Shown here: positions 25,247 to 35,433 of the stretch, piece by piece
How positions within the stretch are numbered: position 1 is the stretch's first letter
Layout of the letters: each line of letters starts with the position of its first letter
Assembly (NCBI GenBank): GCA_024710405.1
Contig: JANJUV010000002.1
Span: 426,357-490,356, forward strand
Direction of reading: 5' to 3'
DNA length: 64,000 nucleotides
Origin: Bacteroidales bacterium
Lineage (GTDB): Bacteria; Bacteroidota; Bacteroidia; Bacteroidales; F082
Position numbers and translations under genes: made by a program
The notes under the pieces: model-generated
Seen by the model: only the letters and a program-made list of their open reading frames with translations
Told to the model about the DNA's origin: nothing
Databases searched by the model: none

Positions 25247-28200
25247 TTAAGTTTTTTCTCCAACAGTAATTACTGAAATACGTTTTTTACCATCCATGCG
25301 TACCATAAGCGGCTCAGTAAAACGGATATGTTTGTACCAATTCGTTTCTTTTATGATCTCTTGTTTTCCAAGTAATTCCCAGTTGATGAAACTTTTTGAG
25401 ATTTCTGGTTGCACCGTAAAATAACCCACATTCATTGAGGTTACATTGTGAAAAAAATGTGACCCTGAAGAGGCATCCAGCGGAAAATCCTCGAGGCTGG
25501 TCTCCACGATCACCCTTGCATTGGATATTTGTGGCCAATTGACCGGTATTCCAATCCATCTGTCACGTGTACCCCATCTGCCGGGTCCTATGAGAAGATA
25601 AGGAAGCGCATTGCTAAACATCAATTCATTTAGTTGACTAATCTCTTTGGCCATATCCTCTGTAAAACGCTTATCAAATTTATTCTTGTCCACAAAAATC
25701 ACATCTCTGATATTATTGATAAGACCATTACCCATACCTTTTTCAGAGAACAGCACAATATCCTCCTGTTTTATTTTATCCATCTCAACCACATAATCAT
25801 CAGCGCTGCCAATCAGTGGTTTGATCTGAAGCAAATAAAAGGAACATCGGCCGTTTTCATCACGGTTCAGATCAAGGGCAAATTCGATTTCAACTGCAGT
25901 TCCAAGCGCTTCTTTAACTACATCAAGCACAACTTCGAGCGTTTGAGCAAGTGGGGTGTAGTTATATTTAAGCACGTTGGCAAAGTTTACAATACGCGGG
26001 CCGGGTTTGCTTATACCGGGATAAATCGTATTGTTGTCAGCGCTGTAAACCGATGCGCAATGACGAAGAGTTCCATGCCTCTCGGCAACACTAATGTCGA
26101 GGCTTTCCAGACCTGCCATGTCACCCTCAAGCAGGTTAGGTTCGGTACGTGCAAGGTCAACAGCCAGAAAATTTACCTGTGAGTTTTTAAACTGATCTTT
26201 GGGTGAGTTGATATCGAGGTTGGGATAGCGGGGAGAGAAGCGGTAAGCCTTATTTCCTTCAACAACATATTTTCCAAGACCCAAAGCTGCTATTGCAAAA
26301 CCTTCTTCGGGCTTCATGTGTGCAAACGGATAGTAATTATAGGATTGAGCCACACCACTAACATGCGGATAATAATACTGATCATATTGCTGACCGACCA
26401 ATTCCTGAATAACGACGGCCATCTTTTCTTCTTCGATTTTATAGTGAATAGCATTCACATAACCCCTTGCAACGTCAGAATAAACCGAAGCAAATACCAG
26501 TTTAATTGCATTTGCCAGTTGTTCCAGCCGAATCTCGATGTCAGGGTGACTGTTGGGTAAAATATATGTTTCAAAAATCCCGGCAAATGGTTGCGTAAGG
26601 CTGTCTTCAAACAGTCCTGAAGATCTGATTGCCAATGGTTTGTTGATTTGAATCAACAAGCTTCTCAGCCGTTTCATTAAAGTTGGTGTCAGTTTTCCCT
26701 GAATGAAGCTTCTCTTGATCTCTTCATAGTCTGTTTCACGAACAACAAGTTCAATAAGGTTGTTACGTTCTAAAAACAACTGGAACTCCTCGGTGCCTAT
26801 CAACGAAGTTTTTGGTGTGCGAATATTGATATCAGGGACCTGCTGCGAAAAATCGTAGTTATGGATAAGGGTATTGATAAATGCAAGTCCACGGCCTTTG
26901 CCTCCGAGCGAACCGTCGGCAAGGCTCACGATATTTTTCTCATCTGCGATGGCTGACTCCTCGTAGGGAATGATTTTTCCAACATTCTGTTCGTTCCTGA
27001 ATTGCTGAATCATCTCAATGAGTTCATTCCTAAGCTCTTCCGGATTTTCGTAGTCAGTAACCTTTTTAGGATTGATGATTTTTGCAACCCGGATTTCGCC
27101 ACGGGCCATCAGCCACAATGAAAAATGATTGCGGTGGGCATGATACAACAACGACTCAGCCGGTATGGTACGCAGGTTGACTTCGAACTCTTTAAGGGTG
27201 CGTGCCTGCGCTATCTGCCGACCAAACCTGTCGCGATAGATAAAGTTGCCAAAGCCAAGATAATGCGTAATAAAACTCTGAAAATCCTGCGATAGGGTTT
27301 CGCTGTTTTTATCAATAAAAGTTGATTTATACCGATATGCTACTTCTGAATTTGCTGGGTCTGATGATTGTATAATTGTTGGCAATTCGCTGATCATCCC
27401 TTTGGCAAACCGCACAAGTTCAACGCCTGCATTCTCATCCTGCAATCCATTACGGTCAAACTTCATGTCAGTGATCAGACACAGCATATATTCACGAAAC
27501 TCACGCAAAATGTGGCATGCTTCCTCATAGGAGCTGGCGAGCAATATCTTGGGCCGTGCCCTCATGCGCAACACCTTGTAAAGTTCGTCTGTAGTTACGT
27601 CATCAATAATGCGCCGAGTCTGCTCCATCACAATCTTATACAGCATGGGCAGGTAACGTGAGTAATATTTTGGTGAGTCTTCTACAAGCAGAATGACCCT
27701 GACAAGACCGACACGTGTGTCATTAACAACATTGATCCGGTCTTCAACCATTTTGATCATTGAAAAAAACACATTTGAATCACCGTTCCAACTGAAAATC
27801 CGGTCGATGCTCAGGGTATTTTTGGCCACATTCTGGAAATATGCTATCTCAGTATTGCTGTTCAGCAGAAAGAAAATGGGGATATAGGGGAATTCCTTTT
27901 TAATTTTACGGCTCATGTCGACCGGAGTCTTTTTATCCACACTTACCATAAAGATAATCAGATCAAAGTGTTTGGATCTGAGCACTTCTAATGTTTCAGC
28001 AAAGGTGGTCACCCCGGTAATTCTGGGCACCGAGGTAAGGTTCAATTGGTGATAATGTCCCAAAACATGCTCCGAAAACCTACCTTCCCTTTCGATAGAG
28101 TAGGCATCATAGAGGTTTGAAACAAGCAGTATTTCCTTCACCTTAAAGGTCATAAGGTCGTGGTATATGTCGCGGTCAGAGTTGTTTTTATTGAGAAACT

Positions 28201-28705
28201 TCTGAAGAAGTTGCCTGCTGATGACCTGCGGTGTTTCTTCACCTTCTGGTTTGGATTGCCCGGTGACTTTATCGCCTAAAAAAACTTTGCCGGTGAGTGA
28301 GTTCAGGTATCCGCTGATCATGCTGGCCAGATTCAGCAGCAGGTCACGTTCTTCTTCCAGAAAGGGGCCTTCGTCGCACTCAGGAAATTCCTTTGTATAG
28401 CATATGTCAATGCTGCCTCGCTTTCCATCAATGGTTTCAAATTCCTGCATCTGTCGCCATGGTGAGAGGGCAAAACCAGGAGAAAGGTACACATCTTTGC
28501 CAAAAATGATTCTGGCTCCGGTAAAGGCAGGGTATTGCCATCCGTCGGGAAGAATCATGCATATATGCTTTAAGGTCTCTTCGGGACCTTTATTTTCGCG
28601 TATAATCTGAGTAGTACGGTTCAGTGTGGCCAGTTCTTTCAGGCGTTCAAGGTTTTCGGCCCTGAGCTGTTCGAACCTGCCGCTAAGATCTTGTGCTGGC
28701 GTCAT
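25247..28705 (-). CDS. Receiver-like/PEP-synthase ATP-binding domain protein, function unknown
   Basis: This 1152-residue cytoplasmic protein shares only the N-terminal ATP-grasp (PPDK_N) domain with pyruvate,phosphate dikinase and PEP synthase. A GAF-like segment (about 20-145) is followed by two receiver-like domains. The first (about 185-325) has FDLIIFMVS where the phospho-acceptor Asp should be; the second (about 335-470) retains ILLVEDS and CLITDMKFD. The ATP-binding region (about 590-1090) includes LADGSLGGKGRGLAFI, RSSGLFEDS and IGPGRWGTRDRW. No swivelling phosphohistidine or PEP/pyruvate TIM-barrel domain follows. Homologues are common in Bacteroidota and often mislabelled PEP synthase. 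It seems to be monocistronic, with a -7 match upstream. Confidence 0.75.
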   Translation of the reverse strand: MTPAQDLSGRFEQLRAENLERLKELATLNRTTQIIRENKGPEETLKHICMILPDGWQYPAFTGARIIFGKDVYLSPGFALSPWRQMQEFETIDGKRGSIDICYTKEFPECDEGPFLEEERDLLLNLASMISGYLNSLTGKVFLGDKVTGQSKPEGEETPQVISRQLLQKFLNKNNSDRDIYHDLMTFKVKEILLVSNLYDAYSIEREGRFSEHVLGHYHQLNLTSVPRITGVTTFAETLEVLRSKHFDLIIFMVSVDKKTPVDMSRKIKKEFPYIPIFFLLNSNTEIAYFQNVAKNTLSIDRIFSWNGDSNVFFSMIKMVEDRINVVNDTRVGLVRVILLVEDSPKYYSRYLPMLYKIVMEQTRRIIDDVTTDELYKVLRMRARPKILLASSYEEACHILREFREYMLCLITDMKFDRNGLQDENAGVELVRFAKGMISELPTIIQSSDPANSEVAYRYKSTFIDKNSETLSQDFQSFITHYLGFGNFIYRDRFGRQIAQARTLKEFEVNLRTIPAESLLYHAHRNHFSLWLMARGEIRVAKIINPKKVTDYENPEELRNELIEMIQQFRNEQNVGKIIPYEESAIADEKNIVSLADGSLGGKGRGLAFINTLIHNYDFSQQVPDINIRTPKTSLIGTEEFQLFLERNNLIELVVRETDYEEIKRSFIQGKLTPTLMKRLRSLLIQINKPLAIRSSGLFEDSLTQPFAGIFETYILPNSHPDIEIRLEQLANAIKLVFASVYSDVARGYVNAIHYKIEEEKMAVVIQELVGQQYDQYYYPHVSGVAQSYNYYPFAHMKPEEGFAIAALGLGKYVVEGNKAYRFSPRYPNLDINSPKDQFKNSQVNFLAVDLARTEPNLLEGDMAGLESLDISVAERHGTLRHCASVYSADNNTIYPGISKPGPRIVNFANVLKYNYTPLAQTLEVVLDVVKEALGTAVEIEFALDLNRDENGRCSFYLLQIKPLIGSADDYVVEMDKIKQEDIVLFSEKGMGNGLINNIRDVIFVDKNKFDKRFTEDMAKEISQLNELMFSNALPYLLIGPGRWGTRDRWIGIPVNWPQISNARVIVETSLEDFPLDASSGSHFFHNVTSMNVGYFTVQPEISKSFINWELLGKQEIIKETNWYKHIRFTEPLMVRMDGKKRISVITVGEKT

Positions 28706-28728
28706 GTTTTACAGGAAATTGCTACCTG

Positions 28729-28736
28729 CAAATGTA
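28729..28736 (-). promoter_or_regulatory. Candidate -7 element of the PPDK_N protein gene
   Basis: The minus strand reads TACATTTG, an exact TAnnTTTG match 24-31 bases before the ATG at 28705. The nearest upstream TTG is only about 15 bases away, so the -33 part is weak. Confidence 0.35.
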
Positions 28737-28814
28737 ATGGTTTGCAGCCAACAAAAGCACACAAAATAACTGTGAAATCAAGTTAAGACACAAGTGAAAA
28801 CTATACGGGCATCA

Positions 28815-29657
28815 TTAAATTATGTCAGCAGCAACAACAGCAGCCTCATAAAGTGCATCTGGGTTGAGGCCATGGGCCACCCCTTTGTGCTGGCAGAAAA
28901 ACAAAAGATCTTGTGTACTCAGGTTGCCCACCATTTCATCAGCTGCTGTCGGACAGCCTCCCAATCCATTGAGGACGGTTTCATAGCTTCTGACACCTGC
29001 TTCCCAGGCAGCTTCAAGTTTGGTGTAAGCCAGAGAAGGTTTTGTGTGCAGATGCAGGCCAAAATCCACTTCAGGATAAGTTGGAATCAGTTTTTCGTAG
29101 ATACAGTGTATCTTATCAGGAGTTGCATCGCCGAGTATGTCGGAAAGAGGCATCCGTCTGACTCCCATTTCGTAGAGCAAACCGGCTTTGTCAATAACCA
29201 TTCCGATACTCCAGTCATCACCATAGGGGTTTCCCAGTCCCATAGAAAGATATATCACGGCATCAAACCGGCCAGAAGCAAGTTCAAGAATTTCTCTGAG
29301 GGTTTCCAATGAGCCTTTCTCATCAGTGTTGAGGTTACGCCGCAGGAAGGTAGGAGAAACGGAAAAAGGATATGAAATACAGTTCACCTGGGGAAAATCC
29401 AGTGCCTGCCTAACTCCTCTTTTGTTAACCACCAAAACCATGATCTCGGGCTTCTTTTCCTGAAATTGCAGCTTATTTAACACCTCACCCGTGTCGGCCA
29501 TTTGCGGAATTGTCCGTGCCGAAACAAAACTACCTGTATCAAGAGTATTAAATCCAACCTTAAGTAATGCATTGATATATTTGACTTTGTTTTCCGAAGA
29601 AATAGGTGTTTTAATACCCTGCATGGCATCGCGTGCCGTTTCGGTAATATGAATCAT
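28815..29657 (-). CDS. mvaB: Hydroxymethylglutaryl-CoA lyase
   Basis: HMG-CoA lyase splits 3-hydroxy-3-methylglutaryl-CoA into acetyl-CoA and acetoacetate, the last C-C step of leucine breakdown. The 280-residue DRE-TIM barrel has ARDAMQ near the N-terminus, metal-binding HLH (FGLHLHTKPS) and the HMGL loop NGLGGCPTA with the active-site Cys, followed by GNLSTQDLLFF. It is 84 bases downstream of a second HMGL-family gene on the same strand and divergent from the carboxylase genes, which use the preceding step's substrate. Length is slightly below the family norm (about 300). The retained Cys makes this the better lyase candidate of the two. Confidence 0.82.
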   Translation of the reverse strand: MIHITETARDAMQGIKTPISSENKVKYINALLKVGFNTLDTGSFVSARTIPQMADTGEVLNKLQFQEKKPEIMVLVVNKRGVRQALDFPQVNCISYPFSVSPTFLRRNLNTDEKGSLETLREILELASGRFDAVIYLSMGLGNPYGDDWSIGMVIDKAGLLYEMGVRRMPLSDILGDATPDKIHCIYEKLIPTYPEVDFGLHLHTKPSLAYTKLEAAWEAGVRSYETVLNGLGGCPTAADEMVGNLSTQDLLFFCQHKGVAHGLNPDALYEAAVVAADII

Positions 29658-29740
29658 GGTTGACTGAATGTCTGATTATAGGTTATCGAAAAAATGTTGT
29701 TTGTTTCAGAGGATCTTCAGAGAATAAAAAATATTTCACC

Positions 29741-30751
29741 CTATTCCCTGCCCGATAATGATTTTGGTATCCTTCCCTGATTAATGGACTCGGAGCGTAG
29801 TTTTCGTCCGACGATTCGTTCTACCATTTTCCCGGTTTTCAGAATGCGGTCAACGTCAAGGTTTGTTTCGATGCCCATTTCGTCCATCATCACTACCATG
29901 TCTTCGGTAGAAACAAGGCCAACATTAAGTGAATCCTTGTAATAATACTCGCCGGTTCCTGAAACAGGCACACCATCGACAAAATTTGCAGGCTGTCCGC
30001 CAATTCCGCCCATCGTTGATTCATAATTGGTCATTCCTGCCTGCAGGGCTGCCAAAACGTTCGCAAGTCCAAATCCACGTGTAGTATGCAGGTGAACAAT
30101 GTGTTTATGTGGGTTTTGCACCTTGTCAAGCAGCATACTGAAGTAGCGGTATATTCTGTCAGGTGAAGCTGAGCCATCATGGTCGGCATGTTCAACATCG
30201 CTTGCCCCAATATCAAGCCAGCGCTGAGTGAATTCAACTGCACGCTCGAGTTTTGTCGGTCCTTCGATCGGACAACCCCAGATCGTGCTCACTGTTCCGT
30301 TCACTTTTAGTCCTGCATCAAGAGCTTTGGGAATCCACTTCTCACCCATTCTGAAATACTCATCAATAGTAAGTCCTGAGTTTTTAAACTGGTGCGATTC
30401 GCTTGTGCTGACCATGAGCAAAATCCTGTCGGGCCCGTAGCCCTCTCTGCGCGCTTCAATAGCTCTTTCAATGGCTTTTTCGCGAATAGTAATGGCCGTT
30501 AGTGAAACATCAGGCAATAAATGTGCAATACGTTTACTACTTCTTATAAGCCGGAACAATTCATCTGCATCTTTAAACTGTGGCATGCCGGATGGATTGC
30601 CGAAATTGGTCACCTCTATATGTTTAAACCCACATAACATAAGTTCCTCAGCAAGCCAAAGCTTGGCAGCTGTCGGAATATATTTCTCTTCGTGCTGAAA
30701 ACCATCACGAACCGTTATGTCTCCGATAACAACTTTCTTGGGATAATTCAT
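29741..30751 (-). CDS. HMG-CoA lyase-family (DRE-TIM metallolyase) protein lacking the loop cysteine
   Basis: This second DRE-TIM barrel protein lies just upstream of the lyase gene. The ATG at 30751 (MNYPKKVVIGDI) is preferred over one at 30820, giving 336 residues. It keeps the catalytic Arg-Asp as VRDGFQH and the metal ligands in HLHTTRGFGLANVLAALQAG, plus NVGLVSTEDMVVMM near the end. The loop that reads GGCPYA in HMG-CoA lyase is MGGIGGQPANF here, so the active-site Cys is absent. It may act on a related acyl-CoA or as a lyase/carboxyltransferase partner. The operon with the other lyase and the divergent carboxylase cluster support a role in branched acyl-CoA metabolism. Confidence 0.75.
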   Translation of the reverse strand: MNYPKKVVIGDITVRDGFQHEEKYIPTAAKLWLAEELMLCGFKHIEVTNFGNPSGMPQFKDADELFRLIRSSKRIAHLLPDVSLTAITIREKAIERAIEARREGYGPDRILLMVSTSESHQFKNSGLTIDEYFRMGEKWIPKALDAGLKVNGTVSTIWGCPIEGPTKLERAVEFTQRWLDIGASDVEHADHDGSASPDRIYRYFSMLLDKVQNPHKHIVHLHTTRGFGLANVLAALQAGMTNYESTMGGIGGQPANFVDGVPVSGTGEYYYKDSLNVGLVSTEDMVVMMDEMGIETNLDVDRILKTGKMVERIVGRKLRSESINQGRIPKSLSGRE

Positions 30752-31015
30752 CTTGTTCAATCTTTGGTTGGTATTAAGAACTGGCATATTTGATGCGCTA
30801 AAATATGCAGTTTTTTTCATTTGTACAAACTTATTGAAAATGTGTGCCTAAAGCTTGAAAAGAAAATTATTATTCGTCGAAACACCAATTTAATGAAACC
30901 AATTCATTGGGCTAATTGTTTTTATTTAACTTTACAACCGATCAACACAACTTCACCTGACCCTATACAGAGGTTTGGTGAAAACTCATGCATTAACTTA
31001 AAGCAACATCTGGTC

Positions 31016-32623
31016 TTGTATACATTAAAAACAAAAATCGACACTAATTCGGCTGAATTCAGGCAGAATCGAAAGGCATATCTCGCTTTGATGGAACAAT
31101 ACCGAAACGTACTGAAACAGTCAACAGCCGGAGGCAGCGAGGAAGCCATCAGCAGGCATCATGAGCGCGGAAAACTTTTGGCACGTGAGCGTATCAACCT
31201 CCTTGTCGACCCGAACACTCCATTTCTGGAGCTATCCCCTATGGCTGCTTATGATCTTTACGACAATGGTTTTCCTTCTGCCGGAATTGTCACCGGCATT
31301 GGCGTCGTTCACGGAAGGGAGACGGTCATCATTGCCAATGATGCCACGGTGAAGGGCGGAACGTATATGCAATATACTATTAAAAAACACCTCAGGGCGC
31401 AGGAAATTGCCATGGAGAACGGGCTTCCATGTGTTTATATGGTTGATTCAGGCGGAGCTTTTCTTCCTGAGCAAGACACTGTTTTTCCCGACCGCGACCA
31501 TTTTGGAAGGTTCTTCTACAATCAGGCCAGAATGTCGGCAATGGGCCTTGCCCAAATCGCAATTGTCATGGGATCATGCACAGCCGGAGGAGCTTATGTT
31601 CCGGCCATGAGCGACGAGACTATTATTGTGCGCAATCAGGGTACCATTTTCTTGGGAGGGCCACCGCTTGTGAAAGCGGCTACAGGCGAGGAAGTAACAG
31701 CCGAAGACCTTGGCGGATCCGATGTTCATACTTCGGTATCCGGGGTAGCTGACCATATGGCAGAAAACGACACCCATGCCATTCAGATCTGCCGAAACAT
31801 CTTCGAAAACCTTAAACCTGCTGAAAAACAAAAACTTGACCTTGTTTCACCAGCCGATCCGCTGTATGACCCCGAAGAACTCTATGGGATTGCTCCGATC
31901 GACCTTCGGAAACTGGTCGATCCGCGGGAAATCATCATGCGTATGGTTGACGAGAGCCGTTTCCACGAATTCAAAGCCCGCTATGCAACAACAGTTGTTA
32001 CAGGTTTCGCACATATTATGGGATTTCCGGTAGGTATTATCGCCAACTATGGTGTGCTTTTCTCTGAATCTGCCCTGAAGGTTACTCACTTCATACAATT
32101 GTGCACTTCGCGAAACATCCCGCTGGTTTTTCTGCAGAATATCACAGGATTTATGGTAGGCAAAGAATTTGAAAGAGGAGGCATAGCCAAGGACGGCGCA
32201 AAAATGGTACATGCTGTTTCAAATACCAACGTGCCCAAGTTTACAGTCATTTTCGGTGGGTCTTTCGGAGCCGGAAATTACGGCATGGCTGGCAGGGCTT
32301 TCGGTCCAAGGCTCCTGTTTATGTGGCCTAATGCAAAAATATCCGTAATGGGAGGCGAACAGGCTGCCAATGTTCTGGTCACAGTCAAAGCCGACCAATA
32401 CCGCGAAAAAGGGATGGAAATGCCTTCTGCAGAAGCTGATAAAATGCGACAGACCATTCTGGCAAAATACGAACGGGAGGGTTCAGCCTACTACAGCACA
32501 GCCCGTTTATGGGACGACGGAATCATTGATCCCGCCGACACCAGGAAAATACTTGCTATGGGAATTGCGACCTCAATCAACAAACCTTATCCTGCTCAAC
32601 AATTTGGTGTTTTCAGAATGTAA
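31016..32623 (+). CDS. mccB: Acyl-CoA carboxylase carboxyltransferase (beta) subunit, methylcrotonyl-CoA type
   Basis: This subunit moves the carboxyl group from biotin to an acyl-CoA, here most likely 3-methylcrotonyl-CoA. The protein has the two crotonase-like carboxyltransferase halves: N-half with [19 protein letters not shown] and the acyl-CoA/oxyanion glycines in [17 protein letters not shown]-half with [21 protein letters not shown] and [17 protein letters not shown]. The frame is open back to 30821. Family N-termini (M-x2-L-x-S/T-x-I) match the TTG at 31016 (about 535 residues), while the nearest ATG (30893) would add 41 residues of poor character. The start is therefore uncertain. 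The enoyl-CoA hydratase starts 4 bases after the stop. The propionyl-CoA alternative is less likely given the neighbours. Confidence 0.88.
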   Translation: MYTLKTKIDTNSAEFRQNRKAYLALMEQYRNVLKQSTAGGSEEAISRHHERGKLLARERINLLVDPNTPFLELSPMAAYDLYDNGFPSAGIVTGIGVVHGRETVIIANDATVKGGTYMQYTIKKHLRAQEIAMENGLPCVYMVDSGGAFLPEQDTVFPDRDHFGRFFYNQARMSAMGLAQIAIVMGSCTAGGAYVPAMSDETIIVRNQGTIFLGGPPLVKAATGEEVTAEDLGGSDVHTSVSGVADHMAENDTHAIQICRNIFENLKPAEKQKLDLVSPADPLYDPEELYGIAPIDLRKLVDPREIIMRMVDESRFHEFKARYATTVVTGFAHIMGFPVGIIANYGVLFSESALKVTHFIQLCTSRNIPLVFLQNITGFMVGKEFERGGIAKDGAKMVHAVSNTNVPKFTVIFGGSFGAGNYGMAGRAFGPRLLFMWPNAKISVMGGEQAANVLVTVKADQYREKGMEMPSAEADKMRQTILAKYEREGSAYYSTARLWDDGIIDPADTRKILAMGIATSINKPYPAQQFGVFRM

Positions 32624-32627
32624 ATCC

Positions 32628-33422
32628 ATGCATAATTTCACAACCATCGAAATTGAAAAAAAAGGCCGCTACGCTACCATTTGGCTCAGCAGGCCCGAAA
32701 AGCATAATGCACTTAATGCATTAATGATTGAGGAACTGGCAGCCGCGTTTGATGTCTGCATTGACGATTCCGGTCTGCGCCTGATTATTTTGCGCGGCAA
32801 AGGTCGCTCCTTTTCGGCCGGTGCCGACCTCAACTATATGAAAGATATTGCCGGTTACGGTCATGATCAGAATTATAAGGATGCATTGCGGCTGGCCTCG
32901 CTGTTCGAAAAAGTCTATACATGTCCGAAACCGGTGATTGCATTCGTTCACGGATCAGCTTTTGGAGGTGCCAATGGTCTGTCGGCTGCCTGCGACATCG
33001 TTTTGGCGGATATTGACACAACTTTTGCGTTTACTGAAGTAAAAATTGGTATTACACCTGCTACTATTTCCCCTTATGTGATCAGGCGCTGCGGTGAAGC
33101 TGCTGCACGCGAACTGATGCTGACCGGAAGAAGATTCTCGGCCGATGAAGCTTATCGTTTTCTACTGGTCAATAAAGTTGTTAGTACTGAAACCCTGGAA
33201 ATTGAATTGCAACACTATACTGATTTGCTTCTGTCCAGTGGCCCGCATGCCGTTGAACAATGCAAAAAACTCATCCGTGTGGTTTCGTCTACCGCAAGCG
33301 ATACCAGCGAACTTATGCGCTTTACAGCCAACATGATAGCTTCTCAGCGTGCTTCCGAAGAAGGACAGGAAGGCATTAACTCATTCTTCGATAAAAGAAA
33401 ACCAAACTGGGTTCAACCATGA
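32628..33422 (+). CDS. liuC: Enoyl-CoA hydratase, probable methylglutaconyl-CoA hydratase
   Basis: This crotonase-family enzyme hydrates an enoyl-CoA; in this setting the substrate would be 3-methylglutaconyl-CoA, giving HMG-CoA. The 264-residue protein starts at the ATG at 32628 (MHNFTTIEIEKKGRYATIWL), four bases after the carboxylase subunit. It has the oxyanion-hole segments GRSFSAGADLNYM and HGSAFGGANGLSAACDIV, and FAFTEVKIGITPATISPYV in the C-terminal half. Its stop overlaps the next ATG as ATGA. Length is normal. The precise substrate is inferred from the operon. Confidence 0.85.
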   Translation: MHNFTTIEIEKKGRYATIWLSRPEKHNALNALMIEELAAAFDVCIDDSGLRLIILRGKGRSFSAGADLNYMKDIAGYGHDQNYKDALRLASLFEKVYTCPKPVIAFVHGSAFGGANGLSAACDIVLADIDTTFAFTEVKIGITPATISPYVIRRCGEAAARELMLTGRRFSADEAYRFLLVNKVVSTETLEIELQHYTDLLLSSGPHAVEQCKKLIRVVSSTASDTSELMRFTANMIASQRASEEGQEGINSFFDKRKPNWVQP

Positions 33423-35431
33423 CCGAGAACATCCGAAATATCAATAAAGTACTCATTGCCAACAGGGGCGAAATCGCTGTCAGGATCATACGCACCCTGA
33501 AGAAAATGAATATTGCCTCTGTAGCAGTTTTTTCTGAAGCTGACCGTGAATCATTGCATGTGCATATGGCAGATGAAGCCTGGTTCTTGGGTGATGGGCC
33601 GCTCAGCGAAACTTACCTTAACATTGAACGGATTATGGATATTGTTTCTAAATCAATATCTTGCGCCATTCATCCGGGCTACGGTTTTCTTTCGGAACAC
33701 CCAGGACTTGTTAGTGCCTGCGAAGAAGCCAATATCATTTTCATTGGACCCGACAGCAGATCCATCAAATTGATGGGCAACAAGATTGCTGCACGTGAAT
33801 TCGCTGTTGAATGCGGATTGCCAGTAACCATGGGAATCACCGGAACCAAAACCGATATCATGGAAAATGCCCACACCATACCTTTCCCTGTACTGGTGAA
33901 AGCCGCTGCCGGTGGTGGTGGCAAAGGCATGCGTATAGTAAGAGAACCGTCAGAATTGCAACATGTTCTTGAAACTACATCAAGAGAAGCGTCCAGCTAC
34001 TTCGGCGATGGCTCCGTTTATCTCGAACAATATATAGAGGAACCCCGTCATATTGAAATTCAGGTATTAGGCGATCATTACGGAAATGTGATACATCTTT
34101 TCGAAAGAGAATGCTCGGTTCAGCGGAGATATCAGAAAATTATCGAAGAATCCCCTTCCCCTACCCTTACCCCCGAAGTACGTGCAAAAATGGGTGCCGC
34201 GGCAGTAGCCATATGCAGTAAGATTGCATATAGAAGTGCAGGTACCATTGAGTTTCTGGTAGACAAAAATCTAGACTTCTACTTCCTCGAAATGAATACA
34301 CGCATTCAGGTGGAACATCCTGTAACAGAAATGGTAACCGGAGTAGATCTGGTGGAAGAACAGATACATATTGCATCCGGAGAACCTTTACGTTACAGAC
34401 AGGATGAGCTGCAACAAAAGGGACATGCCATCGAATGCCGTATTTATGCCGAGAATCCTTCCAAAAACTTCATGCCTTCACCGGGATGGATCACCTTGTA
34501 TCACGAGCCGCAAATGCTAGGGTTGAGGATTGACAGTGCCATAGACCGGCCACAGCAGGTACATAGTTTTTTTGATCCGATGATCAGCAAGCTGATTGCC
34601 TATGGCAAAACAAGAAATGAAGCCATGAACAAAGCCACACATGCACTCGAAAATTATATCATTCACGGCATCAGCACAAACATTTCTTATCTGAATCAAA
34701 TGCTGAAACACCCTTCGTTTGTTGTCAATAAAATCAGCACAAAATTTTGTGATGAACATACCATTGAATTGTTGCAACAAATTGAAAAGCAAAAATCATT
34801 CATTCAGACGTCCATACCAATTTCATCGTTCTTAATGTTCGACCTGAATAAAACAAAACTTGGGGGTACCGACAACCTCTGGGAAGAGATTGGTTACTGG
34901 AGAAACAGGATGCATCTGATGATTCAGATGGATGGCAATGCCTACCCTGTGGATATTGATTACCTTAAGGACGGAACTATCAAAGGCAAAGCTTCAGGAA
35001 TCCCGTTTGAGGCCCGGCTGAATCATTATGCTGATGGAAAGCTGAATTTAGAAGTTTCCGGAAGACCTGTTGAGGCTTATGTTTCGTATGATTCAGAAGG
35101 TCATGCACAACTCAGCATTCACGGACACATCTTTAATTTGCTTCGTAACGACCTCCTCAACGATTCAGCTGATTATTCGTCGGGTGATACAGGACAGGAA
35201 AACGGCAGTCTTTTTGCCCCTATGCCCGGAAAAGTAATCAAAGTACATGTGCAGGATGGTGACGAGGTTAAACGCGGCAGTATATTATTGGTTGTGGAAG
35301 CCATGAAAATGGAAAACAATATCGTTGCCACCAACCACGCTAAAGTTGACAAAGTAAATGTTAAAGAAGGGGACATGGTGGACACCAAAACCCAACTCAT
35401 TCATCTGACCGAATTTGAACAAAAACAATAA
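33419..35431 (+). CDS. mccA: Acyl-CoA carboxylase biotin carboxylase/biotin carrier (alpha) subunit
   Basis: This subunit carboxylates its own biotin with ATP and bicarbonate for the partner beta subunit. The 670-residue protein has the biotin carboxylase N-domain (KVLIANRGEIAVRIIRTLKK), the ATP-grasp (LVKAAAGGGGKGMRIV; FLEMNTRIQVEHPVTEMVTG) and the BC C-domain to about 445. A linker comes next, then a C-terminal biotinyl domain with the biotinylated lysine in EAMKMEN (about 628-634). It overlaps the hydratase stop by four bases, and the acyl-CoA dehydrogenase begins 2 bases downstream. The architecture fits methylcrotonyl- or propionyl-CoA carboxylase alpha; the operon favours the former. 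Confidence 0.93.
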   Translation: MTENIRNINKVLIANRGEIAVRIIRTLKKMNIASVAVFSEADRESLHVHMADEAWFLGDGPLSETYLNIERIMDIVSKSISCAIHPGYGFLSEHPGLVSACEEANIIFIGPDSRSIKLMGNKIAAREFAVECGLPVTMGITGTKTDIMENAHTIPFPVLVKAAAGGGGKGMRIVREPSELQHVLETTSREASSYFGDGSVYLEQYIEEPRHIEIQVLGDHYGNVIHLFERECSVQRRYQKIIEESPSPTLTPEVRAKMGAAAVAICSKIAYRSAGTIEFLVDKNLDFYFLEMNTRIQVEHPVTEMVTGVDLVEEQIHIASGEPLRYRQDELQQKGHAIECRIYAENPSKNFMPSPGWITLYHEPQMLGLRIDSAIDRPQQVHSFFDPMISKLIAYGKTRNEAMNKATHALENYIIHGISTNISYLNQMLKHPSFVVNKISTKFCDEHTIELLQQIEKQKSFIQTSIPISSFLMFDLNKTKLGGTDNLWEEIGYWRNRMHLMIQMDGNAYPVDIDYLKDGTIKGKASGIPFEARLNHYADGKLNLEVSGRPVEAYVSYDSEGHAQLSIHGHIFNLLRNDLLNDSADYSSGDTGQENGSLFAPMPGKVIKVHVQDGDEVKRGSILLVVEAMKMENNIVATNHAKVDKVNVKEGDMVDTKTQLIHLTEFEQKQ

Positions 35432-35433
35432 CC

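Noticed and set aside
30821..31015. N-terminal extension of the carboxylase beta subunit
   Set aside because: It starts at TTG (ATG at 30893) and adds residues with no match to the family N-terminus; family starts align near 31016.
32370..32627. Upstream extension of the enoyl-CoA hydratase frame
   Set aside because: It overlaps the carboxylase beta-subunit gene by over 250 bases and has no family similarity; the ATG at 32628 fits.
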